Under the pieces are notes generated by a model that saw nothing but the letters and a program-made list of their open reading frames with translations, ran no database searches and was not told the DNA's origin. From CAZEPT01 sp964626965 (GTDB taxonomy: Bacteria > Patescibacteriota > Minisyncoccia > Phycocordibacterales > UBA9973), in assembly GCA_964626965.1 (NCBI GenBank), contig CAZVHB010000004.1, positions 20,317-84,316 on the forward strand: a stretch of DNA of 64,000 bases, read 5' to 3'. Position numbers and translations under genes: made by a program. Below, in pieces: positions 15,993 to 24,593 of this stretch. The first letter of the stretch is position 1. The number at the start of each line of letters is the position of its first letter.

Positions 15993-18464
15993 TTACAAAC
16001 ACGCAAGAGAAGCGATACTGTCCCCTGCTTTTAATTTCATAATAGTAACGCCTTGTGTTTGACGTCCCAAATTTGGTACAGACTCAAGACCTGTACGAAT
16101 AACCTGACTCTTTTTTGACATTGCAATAACTTCTTCTTCTGTAGTGATAACAGTACCTGCGATAAGAGCACCTGTCTTTGCAGTAATTTTTGTTGTTTTA
16201 ATACCAGACCCTCCACGTTTTTGGATTTTGTATTCTGCAATTTCAGTTTTCTTTCCGTATCCATTCTCAGAGAGCGTCATAAAGAAAGCTGTTTTCTCTT
16301 CGTCTTTTTTCACAACACCAATACCAATAATTGTGTCACCACGACCGAGTTTCATTGCACGCACACCACCAGCAGTGCGACCCATTTCACGAATATCATT
16401 TTCTTTAAAACGAATTGCTTGACCACCTTTTGTTGCAACCATAACAGAGTCCCCTTTTTCTGTGAGGAGTGCTCCTTGAAGAGAATCTTTATCATCGAGC
16501 TTAATCGCAATAAGACCACTACGGCGTACATCTTTGAAATGATCGTACGACATTTTTTTAGCCACCCCATTTGTTGTGATGAGCATGAGATATTGGTCTT
16601 TTGATTTTTTATCTTTTTCAACAGCAAGTACTGACATGACTTTCTCATCGGTTGTCAGCTGTAGGAAGTTCATGATTGATTTTCCTTTGGTCGCACGACG
16701 TCCCTCAGGAATATCAAACATACGAATTTGGTATGCTTTACCGAGATTAGTAAAGAAGAGGAGGTCACTGTGTGTATTTGTATTAATGAGCAGTGTCACA
16801 AAATCCTCTTCTTTTGTTTCAAGGTCAATCACTCCAACACCACCACGTTTTTGTGAACGGTATTCAGTAGGATCAGTACGCTTTACATATCCACCTTGTG
16901 TATAGACGAGTACAGATTCTTTTTCTGGGATTAAATCTTCTTCACTAATCGTTTTGATACCACCACGAACAATTTTTGAACGTCGTTCATCATTGTATTT
17001 TTCTTTTATAACTGCGAGTTCATCAGAAATAATTCCACGAATGAGTTTTTGGCTCGCGAGAATTGTTTTGAGTTCTTTAATGAGCGCTTGTTTTTCTTTG
17101 AGTTCTTCTTCGACGGCTTTTCTTTCAAGACCAGCAAGTTTTTGCAAACGCATTTCGAGGATTGCAGTTGCTTGAATTTCAGAGAATTTAAATTCTTTGA
17201 TAAGGTTGGTTTTTGCAATCGATGCATCTTTTGATGCACGAATAATACTAATCACTTTATCGATATGATCAAGCGCTTTTTTGAGACCAAGTAAAATATG
17301 TTCTCGCTCTTCTGCCCGACGCAAATCATACACAGTACGACGACGAACAACGACTTCACGGTGTTTAATAAATTCAACAAGAATACTCTTGAGTGACAAT
17401 GTCTGAGGAACACCGTCAACGAGTGCAACGAGGTTAAAGTGAAATGATTGCTCGAGTTGTGTGTGTTTATAGAGATAGTTCAATACTTTTTGTGGATGTA
17501 CACCATTTTTGAGATCAATCACCACACGAATGTCACGAGTTGATTCATCACGAAGTCCTTTGATACCTTCGAGTTTTTTTTCTTGAACAAGTTCAGCAAT
17601 AGCCATCACGAGGTTTTGTTTATTGACGCGGTACGGAATAGAAGTAATGACGATTTGTGACATACCACTCTTGAGCTCTACTATTTCAGCTTCACCCCGA
17701 GTAACAACGCCACCACGTCCTGTTGCATACGCATGTTTCATTTCTGGAGTACTGTATATCATACCTCCAGTTGGAAAATCTGGTCCTTTTACAAACTGCA
17801 AAAGGTCATCAGTTGTTGCCTCTTCATTTTCTATCAAGTGTTGTGTCGCATCGATAATCTCACCCAAGTGGTGTGGTGGAACGTTCGTCGCCATACCCAC
17901 AGCAATACCGAGTGTACCATTGAGGAGGAATGAAGGAATAGCCGTCGGAAGAACAACTGGTTCTTTTCGACTCGCATCATAGTTTGGAGCAAAATCAACT
18001 GTTTCTTTTTCAATATCTTTGAGCATCTCAGCAGAGAGCTTTGACATACGTGCTTCGGTATAACGCATCGCAGCAGCATTATCACCATCGATAGATCCAA
18101 AGTTACCTTGCCCTATAATAAGCGGATAGCGATATGAAAATTCTTGTGCCATTCCAACCATCGAGTCATACACAGCAACATCGCCATGAGGGTGATACTT
18201 TGCCAAAACGTCTCCAACTACCGCAGCAGACTTTTTTGGCTTACTATTTGCGGTGAGATTCATCTCATGCATCGCGTACAAGATACGTCGGTGTACAGGT
18301 TTGAGACCATCACGCACATCAGGAAGTGCGCGCTCAGTAATAACAGACATCGCATAGTTAATATACGACTCTTTCATTTCTGTGATGATATCAATAGGAA
18401 GCACAGAGATTCGCTCTATGATTGGTTCATCTGTATGTGGTTGTGGTGTTTGTTTTTTTGCCAT
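15993..18464 (-). CDS. gyrA: DNA gyrase subunit A
   Basis: 823 residues. It cuts and rejoins the gate DNA segment in ATP-driven negative supercoiling with GyrB. The N-terminal winged-helix domain holds the catalytic Tyr135 in AMRYTEARM and the arginine before it. The tower and coiled-coil follow. The C-terminal beta-pinwheel has the GyrA-box variant QKRGGVG, and a second QKRGGSG, which argues for gyrase over topoisomerase IV. In the quinolone-determining region HPHGDVAVYD, the residue matching E. coli Ser83 is Val96, while Asp100 (Asp87) is kept. It lies downstream of the 18489 and 18755 genes in one leftward unit. Confidence 0.96.
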   Translation of the reverse strand: MAKKQTPQPHTDEPIIERISVLPIDIITEMKESYINYAMSVITERALPDVRDGLKPVHRRILYAMHEMNLTANSKPKKSAAVVGDVLAKYHPHGDVAVYDSMVGMAQEFSYRYPLIIGQGNFGSIDGDNAAAMRYTEARMSKLSAEMLKDIEKETVDFAPNYDASRKEPVVLPTAIPSFLLNGTLGIAVGMATNVPPHHLGEIIDATQHLIENEEATTDDLLQFVKGPDFPTGGMIYSTPEMKHAYATGRGGVVTRGEAEIVELKSGMSQIVITSIPYRVNKQNLVMAIAELVQEKKLEGIKGLRDESTRDIRVVIDLKNGVHPQKVLNYLYKHTQLEQSFHFNLVALVDGVPQTLSLKSILVEFIKHREVVVRRRTVYDLRRAEEREHILLGLKKALDHIDKVISIIRASKDASIAKTNLIKEFKFSEIQATAILEMRLQKLAGLERKAVEEELKEKQALIKELKTILASQKLIRGIISDELAVIKEKYNDERRSKIVRGGIKTISEEDLIPEKESVLVYTQGGYVKRTDPTEYRSQKRGGVGVIDLETKEEDFVTLLINTNTHSDLLFFTNLGKAYQIRMFDIPEGRRATKGKSIMNFLQLTTDEKVMSVLAVEKDKKSKDQYLMLITTNGVAKKMSYDHFKDVRRSGLIAIKLDDKDSLQGALLTEKGDSVMVATKGGQAIRFKENDIREMGRTAGGVRAMKLGRGDTIIGIGVVKKDEEKTAFFMTLSENGYGKKTEIAEYKIQKRGGSGIKTTKITAKTGALIAGTVITTEEEVIAMSKKSQVIRTGLESVPNLGRQTQGVTIMKLKAGDSIASLACL

Positions 18465-18488
18465 ATATATTTTACTTATTTTTGGGTG

Positions 18489-18743
18489 CTATTCATCGCT
18501 ATTTGAAATCTGTGAGGTGACACGAATTACTTGTTCTTGAAAGAGGTTTTTTGTTTCTGTGTCTATTTTTTTCGTGACAGGATCGACAACGAGCTGTTTC
18601 TTGAGAAGTGTAATCCATAACAGTACAATCACAAGACCACACAAGCCTGTCAGAAACCGAATGATGTGCATCCTTGTTTCATAAGATTTTCCTCGCATAT
18701 GCGAAACAATACGTTTTGTATGATGTGTAATGTGTTTTCTCAT
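18489..18743 (-). CDS. Small basic single-pass membrane protein, 84 aa
   Basis: The first 28 residues are rich in His, Arg and Lys (MRKHITHHTKRIVSHMRGKS). One helix (about 29-48, LTGLCGLVIVLLWITLLKK) and a polar tail follow. It lies between the metallo-hydrolase gene and gyrA with 11- and 24-bp spacers, so it is probably cotranscribed. No family is recognised. Confidence 0.6.
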   Translation of the reverse strand: MRKHITHHTKRIVSHMRGKSYETRMHIIRFLTGLCGLVIVLLWITLLKKQLVVDPVTKKIDTETKNLFQEQVIRVTSQISNSDE

Positions 18744-18754
18744 AATAAATTTTC

Positions 18755-19372
18755 CTATTCTTCACTAATTAAAATAATCTCAGTTTGTTTTCCAAAAATA
18801 TCTTTTTTCTTGAGCGTTAGTTTGTCAACTTTTTCTGGTTTTGTGTTCCCTGCTTCTTTCAAGAATACTTCAAGTGTTTTTGGTGTGTAATCAACTGGAA
18901 TAATAATATTCGCCTCAAAAGAAACAGCGAGTTTGTAGAGTTCGGATGGAGAGATTGTATCTTCGCGGAGTGATACAAATAAAATCTCAGGAGAATCAAT
19001 TCTTCCCTTGTCGGACGCTTTGAGTGTTTCGCCAAGTGGACCAAGAATACAAATATTTACTCCTTCCATGAGTATGGAATACACAGTATTGATGTATTCT
19101 TTTTTATCGAGTGTTGTCTTTGTCGCAATACCTTTAATTAAGATTTCTTTTGACTCGTAGTCACCTGGGCCATCAATAATAAGAGGCACTTGGTCACCGT
19201 ACGTATTTTGTTCTGTACTATAGTAGTCGTCATGATGGTTTGAACACAGCACAATAGACGCACCAAAACGTGGTGCTTTTTGTTTTGAACTTTTTGATGG
19301 TGGATTTACAGAAAGTACTGTGTCTCCTTGGCTAATCTTTAAATAGTGACCTCCATAATACGAAATAATCAT
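18755..19372 (-). CDS. MBL-fold metallo-hydrolase-like protein with degenerate metal site
   Basis: 205 residues. The start MIISYYGGHYLKISQGDTVL and the order of strands match the UPF0173/MBL-fold family (beta-lactamase superfamily 3). The usual HxHxDH metal signature is not present. The equivalent place reads SNHHDDYYS. Catalysis is therefore doubtful, and a binding or structural role is possible. TATACT ends 6 nt before the ATG, so the message should be leaderless. It heads the leftward unit containing gyrA. Confidence 0.7.
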   Translation of the reverse strand: MIISYYGGHYLKISQGDTVLSVNPPSKSSKQKAPRFGASIVLCSNHHDDYYSTEQNTYGDQVPLIIDGPGDYESKEILIKGIATKTTLDKKEYINTVYSILMEGVNICILGPLGETLKASDKGRIDSPEILFVSLREDTISPSELYKLAVSFEANIIIPVDYTPKTLEVFLKEAGNTKPEKVDKLTLKKKDIFGKQTEIILISEE

Positions 19373-19436
19373 AGATAGAGTATACCATACTCAGTTTTTA
19401 GTTGGTAGTTTTTAGTTGGTAGGAATACACATTGGA

Positions 19437-19733
19437 GTAAACACAAAGCGGGGGGGGGCCAAGCCTCGCCCCGCGTTGTTCACCAACACTTGGAAAAAAT
19501 ATATATATTTTGGATAAAATACAGAAATTATAGTGCGCAATTGCACTAAAANNNNNNNNNNTTTTTTTTTTTTTTTTTATAAAAAAAATTGTACAAAACC
19601 ACACCCCGGGCCCCCCAACCCCCCCCCCCCGCTTTGTACACAAACTCTTGCAAAATATCTATATATGTGCTATAATATACTCAAATTCTAGTGCGCAATT
19701 GCACTAAAATAAACCTTAAAATTTTAAATAAAG
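19437..19733. other. Gap-bearing intergenic region with a duplicated flank
   Basis: The ten Ns at 19552-19561 lie between two versions of the same sequence. Both have a GC-rich hairpin half, then CGC.TTGT, then an AT-rich stretch. Both end in the identical 21 nt at 19531-19551 and 19689-19709. Long G, C and T homopolymers mark collapsed sequence quality. The right-hand copy contains a good promoter, TTGCAA / 17 bp / TATAAT (about 19647-19675), for the following gene. Confidence 0.8.
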
Positions 19734-21329
19734 ATGAAAAAACTTTTCAGCACCCTCCTGATGGCATTGTTTTGTGGCTTTTTTAGCACAACAGCTAATG
19801 CTCAAACCTGTAATTTCGGATTTGACACTGTAGCAACAGGCGTCAACCACATCATTGACCCTGGGACAACCGACACAATCGCTGTCTTTCGAATTATCAC
19901 GGATTCCTGTGGTGGAACAATCACCGGAATCAATTTTATCAAAGACAGCACCGTACTCTTCCCCACTTCAGCAGATACTAATTTTACAAATGTAAAATTG
20001 TACATCGATACAGTACTACAACCATTTCTAATCCCCTCCCTGTACTCCACAGTGTGGAATACAGTTATCATGAACTACGGTGTCACCCCACACGACACAT
20101 TAGTACTGACATTCATAGCTGATATCAAACCAGGCGCAATGCCAAGCGGACACATGCGAATGAAAGGTGGGTTTACTATCCTTGATTCAGTCAGTAGTAG
20201 TTCGTATTTTATAACTAACGTAATCGGACAAACCATGACCATTGCGGGTTGCGCATTATCTTGCACACAAAACACAAATTTTGTGAGCCAAAACATCGCA
20301 CCAGGTACACACATCCAAATCGGAAGTTTTAAATTTAAAAACTTGGGACCATGCACTTTACCTGTATTGAACGTCACAATAAACAATATTGCAAACGTTG
20401 CTAATACTAATATTACAAATGTGATGATTCAAAAAGGTGCGACCCAGATGGGCTCGACCTTAGGAGTCATGGGCACAAACTCTGTATTTGCAGTTAATGA
20501 CAACGTGATTGATTCACTGATCTATGATGTCTATGCAGATATAATCTATCCAGGAGTCAACAGTGGAGATAGCATCAAGCTCACCATGCAAGGTTTTGCT
20601 GGTTATAGTCCTTTCACCGGAGCTTTAATTCCGGCAACAACCGGTATTGGTCAGACAATGACACTGAACTTTGGTGTTGCCGTACCGTGTTTCTTAAACG
20701 GCACAGACGTCGCATCTGATTCAACAGCCTATCCTGGTGTGACTCAGCCTTTCCTGTCAATTAAATTGAAACCAACATGCACGAGTCTTATTACTGCAAT
20801 AAAAGTTGAAGACATTGGAGATGCGCTTGATGCAGATGTTACTACATGCTATTTTAGCAACGGAACATCTATTGTGAGTAATACATTAAGCCCATTAACG
20901 TTCAACCAAACATTTACGTTAAGCGAAAATATCAATGCAGGACAAACAAAATTCTTGACCATGATGGGAACACTCGCAGCAACAGCAATAGTAGGTAAAT
21001 CTTACAAATTTATAGTAACTGTCTACTACAATGATGGAACAAGTAAAGACACGATTATACCTATCATCCCTAAAAAAGTGATCCTCAATACACTAGGAAC
21101 TCAAGATATCTCACAAAATCATATTTCTATTTTTCCAAATCCAGCAAGTGAATTCATATCCTTTAATGGACTGGAGAAATCTACTGAAATCCTGATCACT
21201 GATATGTCAGGGCGAACAATGCTGAGAAAATTTATTTCACAAAACGATACAATTGACGTACATAATTACCCAAAAGGTATATATATCGTCAAAAGTAACA
21301 ACTGGCAACAAAAATTGATTGTTCAGTAA
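19734..21329 (+). CDS. Secreted protein with C-terminal type IX secretion (T9SS type A) sorting domain
   Basis: 531 residues. Signal peptide MKKLFSTLLMALFCGF... is cut near TANAQ. The body is beta-rich, with repeated segments of about 140 residues sharing a pattern of cysteine, then PG(T/V), then IGxx(F/M), i.e. Ig-like domains. The last 70 residues are a Por-type sorting domain: ISIFPNPASEFISFNG, EILITDMSGRTM and YPKGIYIVK, ending KLIVQ. T9SS cargo is characteristic of Bacteroidota, which export it through PorV/PorU. None of these genes is in the window, so this looks like transferred DNA or a chimeric contig. A good terminator follows at 21352. Confidence 0.85.
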   Translation: MKKLFSTLLMALFCGFFSTTANAQTCNFGFDTVATGVNHIIDPGTTDTIAVFRIITDSCGGTITGINFIKDSTVLFPTSADTNFTNVKLYIDTVLQPFLIPSLYSTVWNTVIMNYGVTPHDTLVLTFIADIKPGAMPSGHMRMKGGFTILDSVSSSSYFITNVIGQTMTIAGCALSCTQNTNFVSQNIAPGTHIQIGSFKFKNLGPCTLPVLNVTINNIANVANTNITNVMIQKGATQMGSTLGVMGTNSVFAVNDNVIDSLIYDVYADIIYPGVNSGDSIKLTMQGFAGYSPFTGALIPATTGIGQTMTLNFGVAVPCFLNGTDVASDSTAYPGVTQPFLSIKLKPTCTSLITAIKVEDIGDALDADVTTCYFSNGTSIVSNTLSPLTFNQTFTLSENINAGQTKFLTMMGTLAATAIVGKSYKFIVTVYYNDGTSKDTIIPIIPKKVILNTLGTQDISQNHISIFPNPASEFISFNGLEKSTEILITDMSGRTMLRKFISQNDTIDVHNYPKGIYIVKSNNWQQKLIVQ

Positions 21330-21351
21330 GTATAAGTAATAGTACCATTGG

Positions 21352-21384
21352 GCTGTTTTCGCTTTTGCGGAAACAGCTTTTTTT
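21352..21384 (+). terminator. Terminator of the T9SS-domain gene
   Basis: GCTGTTTTCGC/GCGGAAACAGC stem (one U-G pair), TTTT loop and 7-T run. Confidence 0.88.
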
Positions 21385-21403
21385 ATATCCAAACCCCTTT
21401 TAT

Positions 21404-21432
21404 TTGCATTTTTTACAAAAATAAGGTATACA
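21404..21432 (+). promoter_or_regulatory. Promoter of the rpsA leader RNA
   Basis: TTGCAT (21404-21409), 17-bp spacer, TATACA (21427-21432). Predicted start is near 21439. Confidence 0.6.
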
Positions 21433-21438
21433 TAGAGG

Positions 21439-21540
21439 TATTAGTAGTTGAATTTTAGATTAATTCTTATAGGGATTTGCCGTGTTGGCAGAAACTGTAG
21501 GAGGCTAAAATTTGTTTTTCCGCTAATGCGGATTTTTTTA
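21439..21540 (+). ncRNA. Structured leader or small RNA before rpsA ending in a terminator
   Basis: About 100 nt between a promoter and the S1 gene. AATTTTAG (21451-21458) pairs exactly with CTAAAATT (21505-21512). Inside is a TGCC/GGCA hairpin and a purine-rich GTAGGAGG. Right after it comes TCCGC-TAAT-GCGGA with a 7-T run (21519-21539), a Rho-independent terminator only 18 nt before the S1 ATG. It could be an attenuator controlling rpsA or an independent sRNA. I do not recognise a known riboswitch class. Confidence 0.5.
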
Positions 21541-21557
21541 ATTAAAAACAAAAATAC

Positions 21558-22619
21558 ATGTTAGATATAAAAAATTTATATGAAAAAAGTATGGCCCCTC
21601 TGCAAGTTGATATGCTTGTTGAAGGACCAGTAATCGATATAAAAAAGTCTTCAGTGTACATTGATCTTCGTCCATTCCGAACAGGAATTATTTTCGGACG
21701 TGAATTCATGAACACACGAGACATCATCAAGAAGATGAATATCGGTGATATCGTGAAGGCTAAAATCGTCATGGTTGAAAACGAAGATGGTTATGTTGAA
21801 CTTTCTCTTAAGGAAGCAAAACAAGCGCTCATCTGGGGAGATGCTGAGAAATATTTGAAAGCAAAAACTCCACTTGATATCGTGATCAAAGATGCGAACA
21901 AAGGAGGTCTTATCATTGACTGGCAAGGTATCGTTGGATTCCTTCCTGCGTCACAACTTTCAACTGATCACTACCCTCGTGTAGAAGATAGTGATAAAGA
22001 AAAGATTTTGAAAGAACTTCGTAAGCTTATCGGAAAGAAAATCAGTGCACATATCATCACTGCTAGTCCTAAAGAAGGAAAATTGATTTTCTCAGAAAAA
22101 GATAACAACTCAGAAGAAAAAAATGGTCTCATTGGTAAATACCACCTTGGTGACGAAGTAGAAACAACTGTTTCTGGACTCGTTGACTTTGGAGTATTCT
22201 TGAAACTCGAAGACGGTCTTGAAGGACTCGTACACATTTCAGAAATCGACTGGGGACTCGTTGAAGATTTGAAACAAATGTTTAAAATCGGAGACACGGT
22301 AAAAGCAAAAATCATTGAAGTAAAAGAAGGTAAAATCTCTCTTTCAATCAAAGCACTCAAAGAAAATCCATGGAAAGAATTTGAAAGTAAGCTCAAGAAA
22401 GGAGATATTATCAAAGGTGTTGTGATTAAATACAACAAACACGGAGCACTCGTTTCTATCAAAGAAGGTGTTGCAGGACTCGTCCACAATTCACTCTTTG
22501 CAAGCGAAGCAAAACTACGTGAAAAGATTGAACTTGGTAAAAGTTACAACTTCCAAGTAACACTCTTTGAACCAAAAGAACAGAGAATGACTCTCGCTTT
22601 TCTTGAAGAAGAGAAATAA
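21558..22619 (+). CDS. rpsA: Ribosomal protein S1-like, four S1 RNA-binding domains
   Basis: 353 residues with four OB-fold S1 repeats at about 18-82, 97-168, 188-256 and 273-342. Repeats 3 and 4 are the most typical (VSGLVDFGVFLKLEDGLEGLVH, VVIKYNKHGALVSIKEGVAGLVH). Repeats 1 and 2 are more diverged, as in bacterial S1, where they bind the ribosome. Bacterial S1 helps recruit structured mRNAs. Four-domain forms are common outside Proteobacteria. Its message starts with a terminator-bearing leader, suggesting control before initiation. The downstream terminator is broken by a gap. Confidence 0.92.
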   Translation: MLDIKNLYEKSMAPLQVDMLVEGPVIDIKKSSVYIDLRPFRTGIIFGREFMNTRDIIKKMNIGDIVKAKIVMVENEDGYVELSLKEAKQALIWGDAEKYLKAKTPLDIVIKDANKGGLIIDWQGIVGFLPASQLSTDHYPRVEDSDKEKILKELRKLIGKKISAHIITASPKEGKLIFSEKDNNSEEKNGLIGKYHLGDEVETTVSGLVDFGVFLKLEDGLEGLVHISEIDWGLVEDLKQMFKIGDTVKAKIIEVKEGKISLSIKALKENPWKEFESKLKKGDIIKGVVIKYNKHGALVSIKEGVAGLVHNSLFASEAKLREKIELGKSYNFQVTLFEPKEQRMTLAFLEEEK

Positions 22620-22627
22620 GAGAAATA

Positions 22628-22742
<115 letters not shown>

Positions 22743-23135
22743 CTATTTTATCAACACTACTATCTTTGGCACAAAAATAATGAGGCCGATAATCACTGCG
22801 ACTATCGTACTCATGAGAACAGCCCCCGCAGCGACATCTTTTGTATCACGCGCAAATGGATGATACTCAGGAGACGTCAGATCAATATCAAATTCAATTG
22901 CAGTATTTATCGCTTCCATACACAAGACCAGTCCAATAGAAAAAATGAGTGCAATCCATTCAATTGCAGATACAGAAAATACATACCCAAGAATTACTAC
23001 CACGCAAAGTGCGAACAAATGCACCCATGCATTATGTTGCGTCGAAACAAAAACCCATATACCACGAAATGCGTGCTTGAAACTTTGTGCTCTTTTTATA
23101 ATACTAAACGCTTGTTTTTCTGAAATCTTTTTCAT
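22743..23135 (-). CDS. dgkA: Diacylglycerol/undecaprenol kinase
   Basis: 130 residues, the usual length. It phosphorylates undecaprenol or diacylglycerol in the membrane, supplying lipid carrier for cell-wall synthesis. Three membrane helices and the family signature are visible: MEAINTAIEFDID, then HPFARDTKDVAAGAVLMS, with the conserved Glu, Asn and Asp that bind ATP-Mg. The start is 1 bp from the end of pth, so the two are translated from one message. Confidence 0.9.
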   Translation of the reverse strand: MKKISEKQAFSIIKRAQSFKHAFRGIWVFVSTQHNAWVHLFALCVVVILGYVFSVSAIEWIALIFSIGLVLCMEAINTAIEFDIDLTSPEYHPFARDTKDVAAGAVLMSTIVAVIIGLIIFVPKIVVLIK

Positions 23136-23136
23136 A

Positions 23137-23727
23137 TTACTTTCTTTTATTAACTTCTGTCATTGTTTTCTCAATTCCTTCTTTTTCAAAAGATTTCAAA
23201 ATAGCCAACACACAATCACTAATCTCAGCTATCTTTTGTTTTTCATCTGTACGAAATTCTTTCAAAACAAAATCAGCTCGTACTTCATTTTTTAATTCTA
23301 TAAGTTCTGTACTATCTGGTTTGTAAGAATGAATACCTACTCGAATGCGTAAAAAAGTACCAAGTGCTTGAATAATAGAAGCGACACCATTATGACCAGC
23401 ATCACTTTTCTCTTCTGCCAAACGAAGTGTTCCAAATGGATACGCAAGTTCATCGTGAACAACAATAATATCTTCTTTTTTTGCACCATGCTTGAGTAGT
23501 CCAGAAATAGTTGTACCGGAGAGATTCATGAATGTTGTTGGTTTTACAAGCATATACGATACACCATCTATATCACCTTCTGATACATCAGCAGAAAAAT
23601 ACTTGTTGTGTTTCCAATCAGAAAAATGACACATCTCTTGAATGTGTGACAAAATTAAGTACCCAATATTGTGCCGAGTATATTGATATTCAGTACCTGG
23701 ATTCCCCAGCCCCACGATGTATTTCAT
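23137..23727 (-). CDS. pth: Peptidyl-tRNA hydrolase
   Basis: 196 residues. It frees tRNA from prematurely released peptidyl-tRNA. Motifs are IVGLGNPGTEY, the catalytic His in TRHNIGY, KPTTFMNLSG, VVHDELAYPFG and SDAGHNGVASI. The start MKYIVGLGNPG at 23727 is preceded by TATAAT ending 7 nt upstream. In-frame codons further upstream overlap this promoter. It heads the pth-dgkA pair and diverges from lepB. Confidence 0.95.
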   Translation of the reverse strand: MKYIVGLGNPGTEYQYTRHNIGYLILSHIQEMCHFSDWKHNKYFSADVSEGDIDGVSYMLVKPTTFMNLSGTTISGLLKHGAKKEDIIVVHDELAYPFGTLRLAEEKSDAGHNGVASIIQALGTFLRIRVGIHSYKPDSTELIELKNEVRADFVLKEFRTDEKQKIAEISDCVLAILKSFEKEGIEKTMTEVNKRK

Positions 23728-23786
23728 ATTCGTGATTATATCACGAGTTAGGGCGTAGGTGTTAGGTTGCAAGAATAAGTTTGTGA

Positions 23787-23823
23787 ACACACGGCAGGGC
23801 GACTACGTCGCCCTGCCGTGTGT
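23787..23823. repeat. 17-bp perfect palindrome between pth and lepB
   Basis: The stem at 23787-23803 is exactly complementary to 23807-23823, with a 3-nt TAC loop. It is GC-rich (CGGCAGGGCGAC core), has no T-run, and lies between divergent promoters. It is REP-like or an operator. Confidence 0.6.
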
Positions 23824-23879
23824 ATTTGATGCGATTTCCCTATTCCCTATTACCTATACGCTTCAACCTGCTTATCCAT

Positions 23880-23908
23880 TTGTGTCAAATATATTATTTC
23901 TATATACT
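23880..23908 (+). promoter_or_regulatory. lepB promoter
   Basis: TTGTGT (23880-23885), 17-bp spacer, TATACT (23903-23908), then 6 nt to ATG. Confidence 0.6.
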
Positions 23909-23914
23909 GTGGCT

Positions 23915-24571
23915 ATGAATTACTTCAAAAATAAACTCGAAATACAGATGCCCTCTAATTTCAGAACATCACCTCCCCCAGAACCTCGGACTCAGGAAAT
24001 TAATTCATGGTGGGAAATAATAAAATTCGCGATTATTGCATTTATCATCATAATCCCGGTTCGTATGTACATCGTACAACCTTTTATCGTTTCAGGAGAA
24101 TCAATGATTCCTACCTTTCATGATGGAGACTATCTCGTCATAGATGAGATCAGTTACCGTTTTCACAATCCTAAGCGTGGTGATGTCATCGTCTTCAAAC
24201 CACCACAAGAAGGAAAAGGGGTCTATTATATCAAGCGTGTTATTGGCCTCCCAAACGAAACAGTTACCCTTACTGGCACAAAAGTCATCATCACCAACGA
24301 TATCGACAAGATTGGAGTTGAACTAAAAGAACCATATCTACAAAACATCTCGTCAGAGAAAATGGTGGTTCACGTTGGTCCAGATGAACTCTTTGTATTA
24401 GGAGACAACCGCCCTCGTAGTTCTGACTCACGGAAATGGGGTACCCTGCCGATAGACAACATCACAGGACGCGCACTTCTAAGACTCTTCCCTTTTAGAA
24501 CATTGCAATATTTACCAGGAGCTCAACAGGTTTACAATGCTGACGACAGTAAAGCTGTTGCATTAAAATAA
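23915..24571 (+). CDS. lepB: Signal peptidase I
   Basis: 218 residues. It cleaves signal peptides from exported proteins at the outer face of the membrane. One membrane helix spans about 33-52. The catalytic Ser63 is in VSGESMIPT, and the general-base Lys107 is in YYIKRVIGLPNE. VLGDNRPRSSDSR (box E) is present. The start at 23915 is set by the -10 element 6 nt upstream. It would process the many signal-peptide proteins encoded here. The lepB-hisS-def-fmt genes run in one direction with short spacers. Confidence 0.94.
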   Translation: MNYFKNKLEIQMPSNFRTSPPPEPRTQEINSWWEIIKFAIIAFIIIIPVRMYIVQPFIVSGESMIPTFHDGDYLVIDEISYRFHNPKRGDVIVFKPPQEGKGVYYIKRVIGLPNETVTLTGTKVIITNDIDKIGVELKEPYLQNISSEKMVVHVGPDELFVLGDNRPRSSDSRKWGTLPIDNITGRALLRLFPFRTLQYLPGAQQVYNADDSKAVALK

Positions 24572-24593
24572 TTTAATAGAAAATAAAAAAGAT

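Noticed and set aside
18755..19372. Functional metallo-beta-lactamase
   Set aside because: The HxHxDH metal signature is missing, so a catalytic call was not made.
19398..19643. Minus-strand open frame spanning the N-gap
   Set aside because: It depends on the gap and homopolymer artefact, has no start signal and no family match.
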